DNA of 12,369 bases, from NCBI GenBank assembly GCA_910577655.1, contig CAJTOW010000050.1:14465-26833 (forward strand), given 5' to 3'. The translations under genes were made by a program, and so were the position numbers. Shown piece by piece: positions 6,089 to 12,352 of this stretch (its first letter is position 1; every line of letters starts with the position of its first letter). The notes under the pieces are model-generated. The model ran no database searches. It had not been told where the DNA came from and was given only the letters and a program-made list of their open reading frames with translations. This stretch comes from an uncultured Lachnospiraceae bacterium (GTDB lineage: Bacteria; Bacillota; Clostridia; Lachnospirales; Lachnospiraceae).

Positions 6089-8398
6089 TCAGACTCCAAC
6101 GCTTTTTAGTGCCTCCAGGATCATGGAAATGGACACCGGCTTCTGGATGCAGCCGTCCAGGATTCCTCTCTGTCTGGCTTCCACCAGTTCCCGGGTCACC
6201 TGGTCTGCCATGACAATAATGGTCATATCCGGGTATCTTCCACGGACCGCCATACAGAAATCCACGGCACTCTCTCCTCCAATCTCCTGCTCGGTCACCA
6301 GGGCATCAAAGGGAGCCCCTTTTTCCTGGCGCTGTGTTCCTTCTGTTCCCTCCAGAAGCTGCCGCGCGTCCTCAAATCCCATCTGGCACTCCATGGCTAT
6401 GGAGCACCGGTCTGCATCCTTTTTCAGAAGCTGCAGTACCTTAGGGTTGTCATCCACCACAAGAAAACCCAGACGCGGCGCCTGTTCCGGGCCGGGGCCA
6501 GCCAGAAAGCCCGTTCCCTGGAAAGTCCGAAAATCCCCATCCTCTATACCTGCTCTTTGTTCCGTTCCCTGCCCATTGACCGGCAAATAGACGGAAAACG
6601 CTGTCCCCTTTCCCGGCTCACTCTCCACATAGAGTCCGCCCCTGTGGGAACTGATGATCTGCTCCACCAGCGCCAGACCCAGGCCGGTGCCTTTGCCGCC
6701 CTTCTTCGTCGTGAAAAAGGGATCAAAGATCTGATTCATGACTTCCCGGCTCATGCCACAGCCATTATCCCGGATCTCTATACACACATAATGATCCCAG
6801 TTATCCGAGACCGGGGACAGATGGAGGTTTTCCTGGTCTAAGTCTGCCAGTTCCTGCCGGCCGCAGACCTTTGCGTGAATCAGGATTCTGCCTTCCTTAT
6901 GGCCTATGGCATGGATCGCATTGACGCAGATATTGAGGATCACCTGATTCATCTGGGTTTCATTACAGAGAATGTATGCTCCGTCCAGACGGATCTCTTC
7001 ACTCAGGACTACATGGGAGGGACAGACGGAACGGACCATCTTCAGCGCGCGGGTCAGCATCCGGGCGGCATCTGTATTCTTATAAGCCGTCTCCATATTC
7101 TTGCGGCTTAAGGAGGAGATCTGCTGGATGATCTCCTTTGCCTTGGCTGATGCCTCGTAGATCTCCAGGGCATTGTCATAGCTTTCGGAATCCTCCTCCA
7201 GCTCCATCATCAGCAGGTCCGCATAGCCCATGATGGGAGTCAGCAGATTGTTGAACTCATGGGCAATCCCCCCGGTCATGGTTCCCATAATCTGGAGCCG
7301 CTGCTGGTGGGCAATGGTCTCCTCGCTCCGGTGCATTTCCTCCAGCAGACGGTTCAGCTCCGTCAGATAAGCGATCTGCTCGGTATCCCTCTGCTGCTGC
7401 AGCATCATGTGTACCATATAGACAGCCATGGCAGCCATCACCAGGAAAAAGACCATGAACAGGACAAGAAGCCGGAGCACGCCCCTGGCAACCGGAATAT
7501 AGATATCATTATAATCCATCACCGCGCTGAGGATCAGAAAATCCTCCCCCAGCTGCACCGGACAGTAGGCACTGATCTTGCGGACCCGCGGATAGCCTTC
7601 CTCTGTCCACCAGTAGGAGTCGTACTCCTCCACGCCTTCCCGCCCCTCCTTCTGGTGATCCGTCATGATCCGCAGGCTTTCCAGATCCACTCCCTCATAC
7701 ATCTCCATCCGGCCATGGATCACTTCGATCCCCCACTGGGCCCGCTCCGGGTGCATCAGGATAATCCCATTTCTGTCCTTGAGCACCATATAGCCATTGG
7801 TCCCCACCTGCAGCCGCTGCATCATAGCCTGATAGTACTGCTCCAGATCCAGCAGCAGGGAAATGGCTCCGTCCCCTGGGATCTCCATCCGGAGAATCAG
7901 GTATTTCTCCCCGTCATCCATCTCTGCCATACGCAGACTCCGGCCCGAATCAATCCGGCTGATGGAATATACCTGCTGCAGATGGAGATGCCGGACGCTT
8001 TCCAAGACCCTTCCCCTCTCATCCTCCACCATCACATCCCACACCATGGTCTGGTGGCTGTCCACATACTCTGTCAGGAAATGTCCCTGATCCCCGGCCG
8101 GTTCCTCCCCAAAAAGCCGTTCCTGGACAGCCATCCGGTACAGCCCCTCCAGATCCTCCACATAATCCCGCAAAGATACCTCCATACTGTCCCCAAGACT
8201 CTGAACTGTCAGAAGCATCTGCTGCTTCTGGGTATCTATGACGGAATCCCGGTATTCCTTCCAGATTCCGGTTCCCACACATATGGCTGCTGCCAGCACC
8301 AGGACCAGTACTGGGGTCAGGATCCAGCCAGCGCGCTTTCTCTCCTTTGTTTTCTTTGTTTTCTTTGTTTTCTCTGTTTTCTTCCCTGTCTTTTCCAT
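6089..8398 (-). CDS. Membrane hybrid sensor histidine kinase with Cache sensor and degenerate C-terminal receiver
   Basis: A 769-residue sensor kinase. A very basic cytoplasmic head (1-22) precedes membrane helix 1 (about 24-44). An extracellular region (45-305) contains the Cache-type stretch GTNGYMVLKDRNGIILMHP (199-217). Helix 2 spans about 306-330 and a coiled linker runs 331-365. The dimerisation and phosphotransfer box is GGIAHEFNNLLTPIMGYADLL (376-396) with His380, of the NtrB-like type. The ATPase domain has N-box Asn489/Asn493, DNGCGM (544-549) and GKGTGLGL (568-575). A receiver-like domain occupies about 643-765: it keeps the acidic pair in VVDDN (647-651) and Lys753 in IQKP, but the phospho-acceptor Asp is replaced by Glu703 (LVTEQ) and the Thr/Ser switch by Ala731. 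GGAGGG lies 8 bases before the ATG. The regulator gene is divergent. The Cache domain suggests a small extracellular ligand, perhaps an organic acid. Confidence 0.93.
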   Translation of the reverse strand: MEKTGKKTEKTKKTKKTKERKRAGWILTPVLVLVLAAAICVGTGIWKEYRDSVIDTQKQQMLLTVQSLGDSMEVSLRDYVEDLEGLYRMAVQERLFGEEPAGDQGHFLTEYVDSHQTMVWDVMVEDERGRVLESVRHLHLQQVYSISRIDSGRSLRMAEMDDGEKYLILRMEIPGDGAISLLLDLEQYYQAMMQRLQVGTNGYMVLKDRNGIILMHPERAQWGIEVIHGRMEMYEGVDLESLRIMTDHQKEGREGVEEYDSYWWTEEGYPRVRKISAYCPVQLGEDFLILSAVMDYNDIYIPVARGVLRLLVLFMVFFLVMAAMAVYMVHMMLQQQRDTEQIAYLTELNRLLEEMHRSEETIAHQQRLQIMGTMTGGIAHEFNNLLTPIMGYADLLMMELEEDSESYDNALEIYEASAKAKEIIQQISSLSRKNMETAYKNTDAARMLTRALKMVRSVCPSHVVLSEEIRLDGAYILCNETQMNQVILNICVNAIHAIGHKEGRILIHAKVCGRQELADLDQENLHLSPVSDNWDHYVCIEIRDNGCGMSREVMNQIFDPFFTTKKGGKGTGLGLALVEQIISSHRGGLYVESEPGKGTAFSVYLPVNGQGTEQRAGIEDGDFRTFQGTGFLAGPGPEQAPRLGFLVVDDNPKVLQLLKKDADRCSIAMECQMGFEDARQLLEGTEGTQRQEKGAPFDALVTEQEIGGESAVDFCMAVRGRYPDMTIIVMADQVTRELVEARQRGILDGCIQKPVSISMILEALKSVGV
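8341..8385 (-). repeat. Five imperfect 9-bp tandem repeats in the 5' end of the kinase gene
   Basis: Read on the + strand the units are close to TTTTCTTTG, two of them perfect copies (8350-8367), with variants on both sides. They encode the basic stretch KKTEKTKKTKKTK before the first membrane helix. Because the period is 9 bases, gain or loss of a unit keeps the frame and would only change the length of the cytoplasmic head. Confidence 0.8.
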
Positions 8399-8417
8399 TC
8401 ATGGTTCCCTCCGGCTT

Positions 8418-8445
8418 GTAACAGTTCAGTCCCCTGAACTGTTAC
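8418..8445. repeat. GTAACAGTTCAG palindrome, intergenic copy between kinase and regulator genes
   Basis: GTAACAGTTCAG and its exact complement CTGAACTGTTAC form 12-bp arms around the 4-base spacer TCCC. It lies just upstream of the kinase ribosome binding site, in the divergent intergenic region. The same 12-mer recurs at 10993, 11013 and 11117, and in part at 11638, so it is a dispersed repeat rather than a site private to this operon. In RNA it would form a strong hairpin in the kinase leader, without a U-tract. Confidence 0.85.
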
Positions 8446-8482
8446 TTCCTGTTGCTTCCTCTTTCTTAAATCGGATCCTTTA

Positions 8483-8512
8483 CTTGACTAAAGCTTACCT
8501 TAAGACTATAAT
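8483..8512 (+). promoter_or_regulatory. Promoter of the response regulator gene with overlapping 11-bp direct repeat
   Basis: TTGACT (8484-8489) and TATAAT (8507-8512) are separated by 17 bases, a near-ideal vegetative promoter about 90 bases upstream of the ATG. Overlapping the -35 and spacer are two adjacent 11-mers, CTTGACTAAAG and CTTACCTTAAG (8483-8504), identical at 8 of 11 positions. They share CTTAC and TTAAG with the 22-bp array in front of the transporter, so autoregulation by the encoded regulator is plausible. Confidence 0.7.
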
Positions 8513-8602
8513 ATTTTCAATAATAAATTCTATAACTTTGTGGAAACTCATTCAGACAGACGAAATCCAGACATACAGACCAGTCCCAAGGGAGGAAACA
8601 CC

Positions 8603-9289
8603 ATGGCAGACAAAATCCTGATCGTCGATGATGATCCGGCTATCCGCAAGCTTCTTGAGAAGGTCATGCACAGCAATGACATGGAGACTACTACCGCTGA
8701 CAGCGGTGAAAAGGCGCTCCGGCTTCTGGCGGAACATACCTATGATCTGATCCTGATGGATGTGATACTGGGAGACATGGAAGGCTTTGAGGTGATCAGA
8801 CGCCTCCGCAGCCAGGGTATCAAGACCCCGGTGATGATCGTCAGCGGACGCAACGAGGACTATGATTCCCTCTACGGTCTCTCCATCGGCGCCGATGACT
8901 ATATCACCAAGCCCTTCCGCCCCGTAGTCCTGGGCGCCAAGGTCAAGGCCCTGATCCGCCGCAACCGGGACATGATCCTGGAAAAGCCAGACCAGCTGGA
9001 ACGCGGCCCCTTCACCTATGATTACAATACCATGCGTTTCTACAAAAACGGAGAGGAAGTGATCCTCTCCACCCGGGAAGCCTCCCTGTTCCTTTTGTTC
9101 CTGCAAAATCCGGGCCAGATCTTTACCAAAGACATGATCTATGAAAAGATCTGGGGCACCAGTGTGGCCGTGGATGACAATGCCATCATGGTCTATGTCA
9201 ACCGCCTCCGCGGAAAGATCGAGGCAGACCGGCAGAAACCGGTACATATTGTGACGGTGCGGGGACTGGGGTACCGGTTTATGGCGTGA
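8603..9289 (+). CDS. OmpR/PhoB-family DNA-binding response regulator
   Basis: A 228-residue two-component regulator. The receiver domain (4-120) has the acidic pair in VDDDP (8-12), phospho-acceptor Asp53 in LMDVILGD, switch Ser81 in VSGR and Lys103 in TKPF, so all catalytic positions are intact. The C-terminal winged helix (about 135-226) shows STREASLFLLFLQNPGQIF, then VDDNAIMVYVNRLRGKIE (the recognition helix region) and VRGLGYRF, typical of the OmpR subfamily. The frame is open further upstream, but GGGAGG lies 8 bases before the ATG at 8603, which decides the start. It is divergent from the kinase gene, its likely partner, about 200 bases away. The probable targets are the transporter promoter and its own promoter, judged from shared repeats. 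Confidence 0.95.
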   Translation: MADKILIVDDDPAIRKLLEKVMHSNDMETTTADSGEKALRLLAEHTYDLILMDVILGDMEGFEVIRRLRSQGIKTPVMIVSGRNEDYDSLYGLSIGADDYITKPFRPVVLGAKVKALIRRNRDMILEKPDQLERGPFTYDYNTMRFYKNGEEVILSTREASLFLLFLQNPGQIFTKDMIYEKIWGTSVAVDDNAIMVYVNRLRGKIEADRQKPVHIVTVRGLGYRFMA

Positions 9290-9333
9290 CCGTCCGGTGT
9301 CTGACAAGCGCCACTGGCGCCTGACAGGCCCAA

Positions 9334-9371
9334 AGCTTCCTGCCCCTGACACGTTTCAGGGGCAGGAAGCT
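9334..9371. terminator. Strong hairpin between convergent regulator and ATPase genes
   Basis: AGCTTCCTGCCCCTGA (9334-9349) is perfectly complementary to TCAGGGGCAGGAAGCT (9356-9371) around a 6-base loop, a 16-bp stem about 45 bases after the regulator stop. Neither side has a convincing U-tract, so it may act as a weak bidirectional terminator or as a 3' stabiliser. The arm on the ATPase side contains the natural TGA of that gene's displaced C-terminal frame. A smaller GCGCC-ACT-GGCGC hairpin lies just before it, around 9309-9321. Confidence 0.6.
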
Positions 9372-9517
9372 GCCTTCATATATACCTCACTTTCAACCAT
9401 TACCCTGCATTTCTTTTTAAAGCAGGCAATCCCGTATTTTAAAATCCTGTGGCACCCGGCTCTCTTTAGCTCTGCTGTATAGCCGTCTGCCTCAATCTGC
9501 TCCAGGGCTTTCTGACA
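9356..9517 (-). pseudogene. Out-of-frame C-terminal remnant of the PD-(D/E)XK nuclease domain
   Basis: In the -1 frame relative to the end of the ATPase gene, 53 codons read CQKALEQIEADGYTAEL, then LKYGIACFKKKC, and stop at a TGA. This is the characteristic C-terminal end of the PF08011-type nuclease domain that normally finishes these ATPases. It has no start or ribosome binding site of its own. It directly continues the ATPase gene after an internal deletion, so it is the stranded tail of that gene, not a separate gene. Confidence 0.82.
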
Positions 9518-10908
9518 AAGGTATCCCGGATACTGACGGTTCTGTTTAAGTAAGCGTGAAACAGCCGTTCCACCTCTTTCGCGTCCCCCTTCTCAAGAGC
9601 TGTGCAGAATTCCCGGAGAGTCTCCCCATCCCTTCTTACCTTCTCCTTAAACATCACCATGATCTGCTCTGTAAAGATATTCCGGATTTCCATGTTGGGA
9701 ATTGCCAGATGAAACCTTTTCCCATCCTCCTTTCCCCTCCGGGTCAGATAGCCTGTTGTAAAGAGCACACTCCAGATGTGGTCCACCGAATCATACAGGC
9801 TGTCATAGGTCAGCTCTTCATGGATCTCTTTGGTCACACATTCCCCGGCTATAAGAGTTTCCAGATCTCCCTTTGCCAGTCCATTGTCCATCTGCTCTAA
9901 AAAATGTCTGACTACATCATTGCCGCTTGTATTGGACCAGTAATCCTTTGGGGACATATCCGGTTCGTCAATCAGCTCATCACAATAGTTAATCACGTCC
10001 CATGGACAATATACGTCCACGTTTCCAAACCGGTATCCGTCATACCAGTCCTTCACTGCATCATACCTGTTCTCCAGGCCATAGTACTCCAGCATGGTCC
10101 TGACCTCTGCATCCGTGAAGCCGAAGTATTCATCGAAACGCACTGTGGTAATGGAACATATTTTAGGATTGTTCAACCCCGTAAAAACACTTTCCTTAGC
10201 AACCCGCAGACAGCTTGTCAGTACCGCAAAGTAGAGATATTCGTTGGATTTAAGCGCCTGGTCAAATATACTGCGGACAAGGGTAACCATCTGCCGGTAG
10301 TATCCTCTGTCACTGGCCTTTGCCAGAGGCACATCATATTCATCGATCAGAATGATGACCTTCTGATTATAATGCTTTTGCAGAAGTCCGGCCAGCATTC
10401 TTAAACTGCCGGACAAGACAGAATCCGGCATAATATAATTTCCCTGATTCGTTTCATCTACCATGGTAAGCTGATGGTATAATTTCTTTTCTTTATCTGT
10501 CAGCAGTCCGCTTTCCAGCAGAAACTGGAAACGCATCGCCTCATTTCCTATGGCCGAACAGATCATGGCGCGGGCTGATGCAAAATCATTCCCATCTACA
10601 CCTTTCAGGCTTACCGACACAACCGGGAATCTGCCCATATACTGGTCACACAATTCCTTTTCCTTTAAAATCTCCAGCCCGTCAAAAACCGTTTTATCTC
10701 TGCCGACTTCAAAAAAGGCCTTCAGCATACTCATATTCAGGGATTTGCCAAATCTCCGGGGCCTGGTAAAAAGGTTCACTTTTCCCCATCTCTCCAGCAG
10801 ATCACGGATCATCCCTGTCTTATCCACATAGTAAAAATCTTCTGTACGGATTTCCTCAAAGTTCTCGATCCCCACCGGAAGCTTCTTCCTTCTGTCTGTA
10901 TTGCCCAT
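9466..10908 (-). CDS. AAA-ATPase-like protein (PF09820 type), truncated: nuclease core deleted and frame shifted
   Basis: A 480-residue protein of the large clostridial family that joins an AAA-ATPase-like domain to a C-terminal PD-(D/E)XK nuclease domain; the biological role of the family is not established. Seen here are the start motif KLPVGIENFEEI (9-20), YYVDKT (26-31), the unusual Walker A TRPRRFGKSLNMSM (48-61), Walker B VIILIDEYD (184-192), LTSCLRVAKESVFTGLNN (230-247; the third residue is more often Gly), WYDGYRFG (288-295) and YWSNTSGND (323-331). After SIRDTFVRK (459-467) the family sequence breaks off, and 13 unrelated residues lead to a stop. The last part of the nuclease domain survives downstream in another frame. 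About 70 residues containing the nuclease active site are missing, judged from family length. The ATPase half may still be made; nuclease activity should be absent. AAGGGG 11 bases before the ATG is a weak ribosome binding site. Confidence 0.85.
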   Translation of the reverse strand: MGNTDRRKKLPVGIENFEEIRTEDFYYVDKTGMIRDLLERWGKVNLFTRPRRFGKSLNMSMLKAFFEVGRDKTVFDGLEILKEKELCDQYMGRFPVVSVSLKGVDGNDFASARAMICSAIGNEAMRFQFLLESGLLTDKEKKLYHQLTMVDETNQGNYIMPDSVLSGSLRMLAGLLQKHYNQKVIILIDEYDVPLAKASDRGYYRQMVTLVRSIFDQALKSNEYLYFAVLTSCLRVAKESVFTGLNNPKICSITTVRFDEYFGFTDAEVRTMLEYYGLENRYDAVKDWYDGYRFGNVDVYCPWDVINYCDELIDEPDMSPKDYWSNTSGNDVVRHFLEQMDNGLAKGDLETLIAGECVTKEIHEELTYDSLYDSVDHIWSVLFTTGYLTRRGKEDGKRFHLAIPNMEIRNIFTEQIMVMFKEKVRRDGETLREFCTALEKGDAKEVERLFHAYLNRTVSIRDTFVRKPWSRLRQTAIQQS

Positions 10909-10992
10909 CTGCCATCACGCCCCTTCCCAAAGCTATTTTGTATTCTTGTACAGATTCTGCCATGGATGATATCTTGCGGTTTTCAACTACAC

Positions 10993-11128
10993 GTAACAGT
11001 TCAGATACCCCTTGAACTGTTACGGCATCTGCCCATAAAAATCGCTACGCGATGGGGCAGATGCCCTCTGGCCACTACGTTTTCGCACGGTCAGCGCAGC
11101 GAGTGCGCAGACCTGTCTGAACTGTTAC
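10993..11128. repeat. 136-bp structured palindromic repeat element (MITE-like or REP-like)
   Basis: The element is bounded by GTAACAGTTCAG (10993-11004) and its exact complement CTGAACTGTTAC (11117-11128). Nested inside are an 11-bp hairpin formed by the left end and TGAACTGTTAC (11013-11023), an 11-bp perfect hairpin GGCATCTGCCC/GGGCAGATGCC (11024-11034 and 11055-11065), and a third hairpin GGTC-A-GCGCA/TGCGC-A-GACC (11089-11113) with one A-A mismatch. There is no open frame of note. It resembles a non-autonomous mobile or repetitive extragenic element. The right end supplies the stop codon of the BlaI-like gene. The stretch 10909-10992 to its left shows nothing else that I can identify. Confidence 0.75.
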
Positions 11129-11541
11129 AACTGCACATCTGCTTCATCCTTCAATTCCTCCAACAAGCCATATAATCTCTGAATCTGCCCTTCCTCCAGC
11201 TTCTTTTTCCCGCAAAACTCTGCCACAATATCCTCCAGGGGAAATCCAAATTTTCTGACAAACATATGTCTCTCAAGGGCTGTCTGATATTCCTTTTCTT
11301 GAATTGTAAAAATGTATTTCTGATGGCGTCCCTCCTTAATGCTGGATATATAGCCCTTTTTTGTGATGTTATGCAGAATGACTCTTTTTGTTTTCAACGC
11401 ATGCTGAGGAAAATTTTCATATAATTCATTGCTGGAAATACCATCCGGATACCGCCAGATTACATTCATATATTCCAGCTCTGTTGCAGACAGCCGCTTT
11501 AGGCCGATCCCGGCTAGTACCTCCTCTGGTTTTTTCGCCAT
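11125..11541 (-). CDS. Orphan BlaI/MecI/CopY-family transcriptional repressor
   Basis: A 138-residue winged-helix repressor of the Penicillinase_R family. The N-terminal domain reads RLSATELEYMNVIWRYP (16-32), followed by the recognition region ALKTKRVILHNITKKGYISS (48-67) and the wing KEGRHQKYIFT (69-79). The C-terminal part contains the dimerisation helix pattern FPLEDIVAEFCGKKKLEEGQI (100-120) found in BlaI and CopY. The frame is open upstream to 11727, but AAGGTGG about 9 bases before the ATG at 11541 and a promoter just behind it fix the start. No BlaR1/MecR1 membrane protease, beta-lactamase or copper ATPase is nearby, so its inducer and targets are unknown. The TAA stop lies inside a dispersed repeat, so the last residues may differ from relatives. 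Confidence 0.85.
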   Translation of the reverse strand: MAKKPEEVLAGIGLKRLSATELEYMNVIWRYPDGISSNELYENFPQHALKTKRVILHNITKKGYISSIKEGRHQKYIFTIQEKEYQTALERHMFVRKFGFPLEDIVAEFCGKKKLEEGQIQRLYGLLEELKDEADVQL

Positions 11542-11568
11542 GGCACTTTCACCACCTTTCAAATTTAC

Positions 11569-11597
11569 ATTATACACTGTAAAAGTAAATTTGTCAC
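11569..11597 (-). promoter_or_regulatory. Promoter and probable autoregulatory operator of the BlaI-like gene
   Basis: On the - strand GTGACA (11592-11597) and a perfect TATAAT (11569-11574) are 17 bases apart, with transcription expected near 11562. Overlapping the first bases of the -10 is the palindrome TACAGTGTA (11573-11581), and TTTACA with TGTAAA are symmetric around the whole -10 box. TACA-N-TGTA-type palindromes are the class of operator bound by BlaI/CopY repressors, so the gene very probably represses itself. Confidence 0.75.
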
Positions 11598-11634
11598 CCC
11601 ATAAGCTTTGCCGGAATATCCTCATACATAACCA

Positions 11635-11695
11635 GCCGTAACAGTTCAAGGGGTATCCTTCCTGTCTATCCGGCAAATCAGGAGTACCCCAGTTG
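11635..11695. repeat. Inverted partial copy of the palindromic repeat with a hairpin
   Basis: Read on the - strand, 11635-11656 is identical over 22 bases to the + strand at 11005-11026, beginning ATACCCCTTGAA. An imperfect hairpin extends from it: TTCAAGGGGTA pairs with TACCCC-AG-TTGAA (ending 11695), with TCCTG/CAGGA inside. The stop codon of the fucosyltransferase-like gene (11678-11680) lies in the far arm. The hairpin could end that transcript, although no U-tract follows. Confidence 0.55.
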
Positions 11696-12352
11696 AAATA
11701 CAAATACATGTTTGAAGTTGCCTTCATTTTCCCGAAGGGTTTCGGTCAGTCCGCAGCAGCCGCCAGACGCGATCAGACTGCTGCACTGGGAGAGCAGGTT
11801 CAGTGTACAAAGATACTCTGCCCCCAGCCGGAATCCCTCACCCTCCTTTTTCTCCTTGTGCAGCTCTACCAGCACATGCCCTGGCTCGATCCGGTAACGC
11901 TCCTGATCCGTAAATGAAATAAGGTCCCCATACGCCTCCTTCATCCGCAGGCAGACATCCGCATCCTCTGTAGACAGAAAGATCTGGTCAAACTCCCACT
12001 CCCCTTCCACTTCCTCTATCTTTTCTATCACCTGCTCTGCAGTCGCTTGTCTGGCATGGCCCGGAAAAGGATTATGGATATAATCCGTCCCCCGGATCAG
12101 CACCCCCAGTGTCCGTTCTGGATGGTGAAGAAACCGCTCCCTCCGTTCCTTTATGTAGTTTTCTACCCGTTCATTAAAGAGACCCCGCGGCCATAAAAGT
12201 TCACAGCCGACAGATACCTCATCCATAATTCTCCGCAGAACGTTCTTAACCAGAAACATGTTGGGGGAAAGAGCCAGATAACTGCTTTCCCGCACTTCCT
12301 GAAGCGAATATGTACTAGAGCGTGTTTGAAAATTCATTCCTGGCATCTGCAC
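11678..12352 (-). CDS. Fucosyltransferase-like (GT23/NodZ-type) glycosyltransferase, probably 5'-incomplete
   Basis: The 224 residues carry the nucleotide-sugar binding motif TLGVLIRGTDY (81-91), the counterpart of the HxRRTD motif of NodZ and FUT8, then GHARQATAEQVIEKIEE (98-114), FDQIFLSTEDADV (121-133) and the C-terminal LIASGGCCGLTETL (193-206). These match bacterial fucosyltransferase-like proteins that usually act on cell-surface polysaccharide. Relatives have a further N-terminal domain of about 100 or more residues, missing here. The frame starts with a GTG lacking a good ribosome binding site and is open to the right window edge. The sequence upstream of about residue 12 looks unlike the family, suggesting truncation by an inserted element, or simply a part beyond the edge. 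No other surface-polysaccharide genes are visible. Confidence 0.7.
   Translation of the reverse strand: MQMPGMNFQTRSSTYSLQEVRESSYLALSPNMFLVKNVLRRIMDEVSVGCELLWPRGLFNERVENYIKERRERFLHHPERTLGVLIRGTDYIHNPFPGHARQATAEQVIEKIEEVEGEWEFDQIFLSTEDADVCLRMKEAYGDLISFTDQERYRIEPGHVLVELHKEKKEGEGFRLGAEYLCTLNLLSQCSSLIASGGCCGLTETLRENEGNFKHVFVFQLGYS

Noticed and set aside
7259..8437. A 392-codon + strand open frame opposite the kinase gene
   Set aside because: It is rich in His, Pro, Leu and Gln with no domain pattern, and lies entirely antisense to a kinase with clear motifs over the same bases. It arises from the codon bias of the opposite strand.
8540..8602. An upstream start for the response regulator at 8540
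   Set aside because: The added 21 residues do not belong to receiver domains, and the GGGAGG site 8 bases before the ATG at 8603 is decisive.
6089..9289. A CitA/CitB or DcuS/DcuR-type two-component system beside the 2-hydroxycarboxylate transporter
   Set aside because: The kinase has a Cache-type sensor, an NtrB-like core and an added receiver-like domain, and the regulator has an OmpR winged helix, not the CitB-type output domain.
9334..9371. The 16-bp inverted repeat as ends of an insertion sequence
   Set aside because: The arms are separated by only 6 bases and lie between convergent genes, so a terminator-like hairpin is the simpler reading.
9466..9530. Programmed -1 frameshifting to join the two frames of the ATPase/nuclease gene
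   Set aside because: There is no slippery heptamer or suitable downstream structure at the junction, and joining the frames would still lack about 70 residues of the nuclease core. Deletion explains the data better.
11542..11727. N-terminal extension of the BlaI-like protein up to 11727
   Set aside because: The extra 62 codons cross the promoter, the operator and a repeat, have no similarity to the family, and a ribosome binding site sits directly before the ATG at 11541.
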